From an uncultured Bacteroidales bacterium (GTDB lineage: Bacteria > Bacteroidota > Bacteroidia > Bacteroidales > Porphyromonadaceae), in contig CABTZX010000020.1 of NCBI GenBank assembly GCA_902489445.1, positions 1-33,206 of the forward strand: a stretch of 33,206 nt of DNA. The letters run 5' to 3'. Positions 30,978 to 33,206 of the stretch are shown here, one piece after another. Positions within the stretch are counted from its first letter, which is position 1. Every line of letters starts with the position of its first letter. The notes beneath the pieces were generated by a model. That model had not been told where the DNA came from. It was given only the letters and a program-made list of their open reading frames with translations, and did no database searches. The translations under genes were made by a program, and so were the position numbers.

Positions 30978-31508
30978 ATGGAAGTAAACGATTTATTAAA
31001 GAAACAGCTGGATGATGCTGCCTGGAAAGAACTCTCCGGAGAGTTCCCCTGGACGACGGAGACCCTCAAAAAGTATAGAGATAAGTTGGACTGGGAGAGT
31101 GTGTCCGACAACTATAGGATCTTATGGACACCGGCAATGCTGGAACTGTTTAAGCATCAAATAGACTGGAAGAAACTCTCCTGGACAGATAGTGAAACAA
31201 TTCTAACCCCGGATTGCTTGGAGCAGTTTGCCGACTATTGGGACTGGTCTAAATTGTCCGGTAATGAGTCCTTGCCATTGGACTATGATACGATTGATCG
31301 CTTTATCGACAAGTGGAACTGGTCTGAACTGATAGATCAACCATACTTGAACGAAACAGGGGCATCGCATTTGTACGGCACTGAGTTTTTGGAGCGGTAC
31401 GTGGACAGAATCCCTGCAGAGGCACTATACCGCTCTCTTTTATGGAGAACAATTATGGAGCAGCGCGCAAAAGAGCTACAGCGCCAGATTGTCAGAGGAG
31501 AAATCTAA
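30978..31508 (+). CDS. Trp-rich tandem-repeat protein, function unknown
   Basis: A 176-aa cytosolic protein (from MEVNDLLKKQ) built of degenerate repeats of about 25-28 residues. Each has a helix like TxxxLxxFxDxxDW followed by xxLS: LKKYRDKLDWESVS, LELFKHQIDWKKLS, LEQFADYWDWSKLS and IDRFIDKWNWSELI. This spaced Trp/Leu pattern suggests an alpha-helical solenoid used for protein binding. The C-terminus is a charged helix. I do not recognise a named family with certainty. An upstream Met at 30945 would put the start inside the promoter box and is rejected. It lies between the WYL relic and the intact WYL gene. Confidence 0.8.
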   Translation: MEVNDLLKKQLDDAAWKELSGEFPWTTETLKKYRDKLDWESVSDNYRILWTPAMLELFKHQIDWKKLSWTDSETILTPDCLEQFADYWDWSKLSGNESLPLDYDTIDRFIDKWNWSELIDQPYLNETGASHLYGTEFLERYVDRIPAEALYRSLLWRTIMEQRAKELQRQIVRGEI

Positions 31509-31516
31509 CTTATCTA

Positions 31517-31549
31517 TATCAGCTGTGCTATGGTTTGGCATAGCTGATA
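31517..31549. promoter_or_regulatory. Inverted repeat before the WYL gene: operator or terminator
   Basis: TATCAGC (31517-31523) pairs with GCTGATA (31543-31549), and CTATG (31528-31532) with CATAG (31539-31543), sharing one base. It lies 8 bp past the upstream stop and ends 3 bp before the WYL -7 box. It could end the upstream transcript or be the operator of the WYL regulator. Confidence 0.55.
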
Positions 31550-31552
31550 TTG

Positions 31553-31560
31553 TATCTTTG
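31553..31560 (+). promoter_or_regulatory. -7 box TATCTTTG of the WYL operon
   Basis: A perfect TAnnTTTG, 26 bp before the ATG at 31587. TTTG at 31534 is 15 bp upstream, short of the usual spacing. Confidence 0.6.
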
Positions 31561-31586
31561 CCACAGATAAAAAGAATGAAGATGTT

Positions 31587-32570
31587 ATGGCAAATATTTT
31601 CGGACGATATGTGTGGCTGATCGAGCAGTTCCGTCGGTACGGACGTTTAACCTATGAGGAAGTTAGCCGCCTATGGGAAAATAGCGGGCTGAGCTACCGC
31701 GAGCCACTACCGCTGCGCACGTTTCACAACCATCGGAAGGCCGTTTTGGATATCTTTCAGGTAGATATAGTGTGCGACAAAAAAGATGGATACAAATACT
31801 ATATTGATGTGCCGGAAGATTTAGAGAACGATAATCTGCGTGTTTGGCTCATTGATTCCTATACAACACTGAACCAAATCCAAGCCGACCAAAAGCTCAA
31901 AGGGCGCATCCTGTTCGAAAATGTTCCCTCGGGGCATCGGTGGCTGCACCTCATTACGGAAGCAATGCGTTCTAATCGGGTACTGCTGATAACCCATCAA
32001 GGCTTTGGCAAGCCGGAAGCGTGTAGCTTTGAAATAGAACCCTACTACCTAAGGGTGGCTAACCGAAGATGGTACGTATTGGCGCGCAGTCCCTACTATT
32101 CACAGTATAATAGGGAACAAAATAGCCGGGACGGAGGCAATCGCCCCACGGATGTATATTTGGTTTATGCTCTGGATCGCATTTTAGCGTGCGAAGTGAC
32201 AGAAAAGAGTTTCCAAATGAACGAAGCCTTTGATATTGAGGAGTACTACCGAGGTTGTTGCGGCATTATTCACTCTCAAGAGCCGATCCAACGCGTGGTA
32301 ATTAAGGCATACGATACCGGAGCGGATTATCTGCGCACGCTCCCGCTACATAAATCGCAAAAGGAGCTCCCGTCGGATGAGGACGGAGTGGCTCGCTTTG
32401 AGCTACAGGTCTGTCCCACATACGACCTATACCAATCATTGCTTGCGATGGCGGACCAAATAGAGGTGGAAGAACCTCAGTCTGTTCGCGATGAGATGTG
32501 TAACTTTGCTACGAACCTTATGGCGTACTACAAAGAGAATCCTGCTCAGAATCAGGCTACAACTGAATAA
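31587..32570 (+). CDS. WYL-domain transcriptional regulator
   Basis: A 327-aa protein. The N-terminal part (about 1-75) is a winged helix-turn-helix-like domain (LTYEEVSRLWENSG, PLPLRTFHNHRKAVLDIF). The middle and C-terminal part is a WYL domain: ITHQGFGKPEACSFEIEPYYLRVANRRWYVLARSP and YALDRILACEV carry the conserved aromatic and basic residues thought to bind nucleic acid or nucleotide ligands. The last segment (about 255-315) is the WCX extension. WYL proteins often control phage-defence or DNA-damage genes. The next gene starts 5 bp downstream. A dyad and a -7 box lie just upstream, so self-control is likely. Confidence 0.93.
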   Translation: MANIFGRYVWLIEQFRRYGRLTYEEVSRLWENSGLSYREPLPLRTFHNHRKAVLDIFQVDIVCDKKDGYKYYIDVPEDLENDNLRVWLIDSYTTLNQIQADQKLKGRILFENVPSGHRWLHLITEAMRSNRVLLITHQGFGKPEACSFEIEPYYLRVANRRWYVLARSPYYSQYNREQNSRDGGNRPTDVYLVYALDRILACEVTEKSFQMNEAFDIEEYYRGCCGIIHSQEPIQRVVIKAYDTGADYLRTLPLHKSQKELPSDEDGVARFELQVCPTYDLYQSLLAMADQIEVEEPQSVRDEMCNFATNLMAYYKENPAQNQATTE

Positions 32571-32575
32571 ACACG

Positions 32576-33088
32576 ATGAATTTTATTGCTATTGACTTTG
32601 AAACGGCTACCGGTAAGCGTGCTTCCATTTGCGAGGTGGGAATCTGTGTGGTACGCAATGGCGAGATTGCTGAAACGCGCTCCTGGCTGGTGCAACCGGA
32701 AGGAAATTACTACAGCTACTGGAATGTGCAGTGCCACGGCATAACGCCCGAGGATACGGAGGAGGCTCCAAGCTTCCCCGAGGTGTGGCGAGAAATTGAA
32801 GCGCAATACTTAGATACGTTTGATTTGCTGGTGGCACACAATGCGCCTTTTGATAGAAGTTGCTTGGAGCAAACGGCACAGTTTTACGGGATCACCCTTC
32901 CGGAGCTACAGTGGGACTGCTCGCTACGCCGAGCCCGTCAGATCTACAACTACGGCTGCAATAGCCTCGCTTACCTCTGTCGGCAACTATCCATACCCGA
33001 AGGTACGCACCACCGTGCGGGTGACGACGCCGAGATGTGCGCCCGCCTCTACCTACGAGAACAAAAAGACAGTAACTTTGACAGCTAA
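32576..33088 (+). CDS. DEDDh 3'-5' exonuclease (DnaQ-like)
   Basis: A 170-aa stand-alone exonuclease domain of the DnaQ/epsilon fold. Exo I is Asp7-Phe-Glu9-Thr; Exo II is HNAPFDRSCL with Asp93; Exo III is the DEDDh form, His146-Arg-Ala-Gly-Asp-Asp151. All four acidic residues and the His are present, so it should be active on single-stranded DNA or RNA ends. It has no polymerase or BRCT extension. It starts 5 bp after the WYL gene and ends 13 bp before the next start, so the three form one operon. Confidence 0.94.
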   Translation: MNFIAIDFETATGKRASICEVGICVVRNGEIAETRSWLVQPEGNYYSYWNVQCHGITPEDTEEAPSFPEVWREIEAQYLDTFDLLVAHNAPFDRSCLEQTAQFYGITLPELQWDCSLRRARQIYNYGCNSLAYLCRQLSIPEGTHHRAGDDAEMCARLYLREQKDSNFDS

Positions 33089-33101
33089 TCTCAAACAAGA
33101 T

Positions 33102-33206
33102 ATGAACTACTACTCAGACAAGTACTGGCATATTCAAATGCATCTGCCAGAAGGTAAAGGGGGAACTGAAATTGATCCCACAGAGATGTTATCACTTCCA
33201 CAGCCT
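33102..33206 (+). CDS. Start of an unidentified gene, cut by the window end
   Basis: An open frame of 35 codons from ATG at 33102, starting MNYYSDKYWHIQMHLPEGKG and continuing through GTEIDPTEMLSLPQP to the window edge. It starts 13 bp after the exonuclease stop, so it is the third gene of the WYL operon. The start has the look of the N-termini of some Bacteroidota AAA/McrB-type proteins, but that is a faint impression from memory and not a call. The partial sequence shows no diagnostic motif. Confidence 0.7.
   Translation, partial: MNYYSDKYWHIQMHLPEGKGGTEIDPTEMLSLPQP

Overview
The window is chromosomal DNA from a Bacteroidota bacterium, most likely order Bacteroidales and close to Porphyromonas. 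The reasons are the Bacteroidota promoter consensus (TTTG, about 20 bp, TAnnTTTG) in front of many genes, few Shine-Dalgarno sites, SusC/FecA-type TonB receptors with a carboxypeptidase-like N-terminal domain, a DUF4374 lipoprotein, a complete Na+-NQR operon, a meso-diaminopimelate dehydrogenase and a BspA-like leucine-rich repeat protein. The species is not determined.

Layout. 1-8.4 kb (minus strand) holds two outer-membrane uptake operons. One has a small Cys/His membrane protein, a TonB receptor and a lipoprotein. The other has a TonB receptor, a DUF4374 lipoprotein and a small membrane protein. 8.4-12.6 kb (plus) holds greA-HIT, a DEAD-box helicase and a ROK regulator. 12.7-13.8 kb holds a leucine-rich repeat protein. 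13.8-15.5 kb has no credible gene and consists largely of short-period repeats. 15.5-24.8 kb (minus) holds nqrABCDEF, a flavodiiron protein, lgt and ddh. 25.1-26.8 kb (plus) holds two Ig-like-domain lipoproteins, followed by tRNA-Gln. 27.2-29 kb holds an intact RHH/YafQ-type toxin-antitoxin pair, flanked by copies of a 42-bp repeat, and a frameshifted YefM/YoeB-type pair. 29.2-29.8 kb holds a probable 6S-like RNA and a 78-aa Asp-box protein. 29.8-33.2 kb (plus) holds a NaChBac-type sodium channel homologue, a relic of a WYL gene, a Trp-rich repeat protein, an intact WYL regulator, a DEDDh exonuclease and the start of another gene cut by the window end.

Functional links. Na+-NQR would pump Na+ out, while the channel homologue would let Na+ in, so the window carries both sides of a sodium circuit. 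The WYL regulator, exonuclease and following gene are tightly spaced and look like one accessory, possibly defence-related, transcription unit.

The most unusual signal is a set of degenerate repeats whose period is 22, 21 or 10 bp, multiples of the DNA helical turn. Three arrays (8662-8749, 14531-14640, 24872-24959) share one architecture: a 12-bp TATA-centred palindrome or near-palindrome plus a 10-bp linker, repeated every 22 bp without slippage. Two of them sit 50-60 bp upstream of a promoter -7 element between divergent genes. A larger array of about 22 units, also at a strict 22-bp period, fills 13947-14430. All of this was read by eye; no alignment, folding or database search was run.
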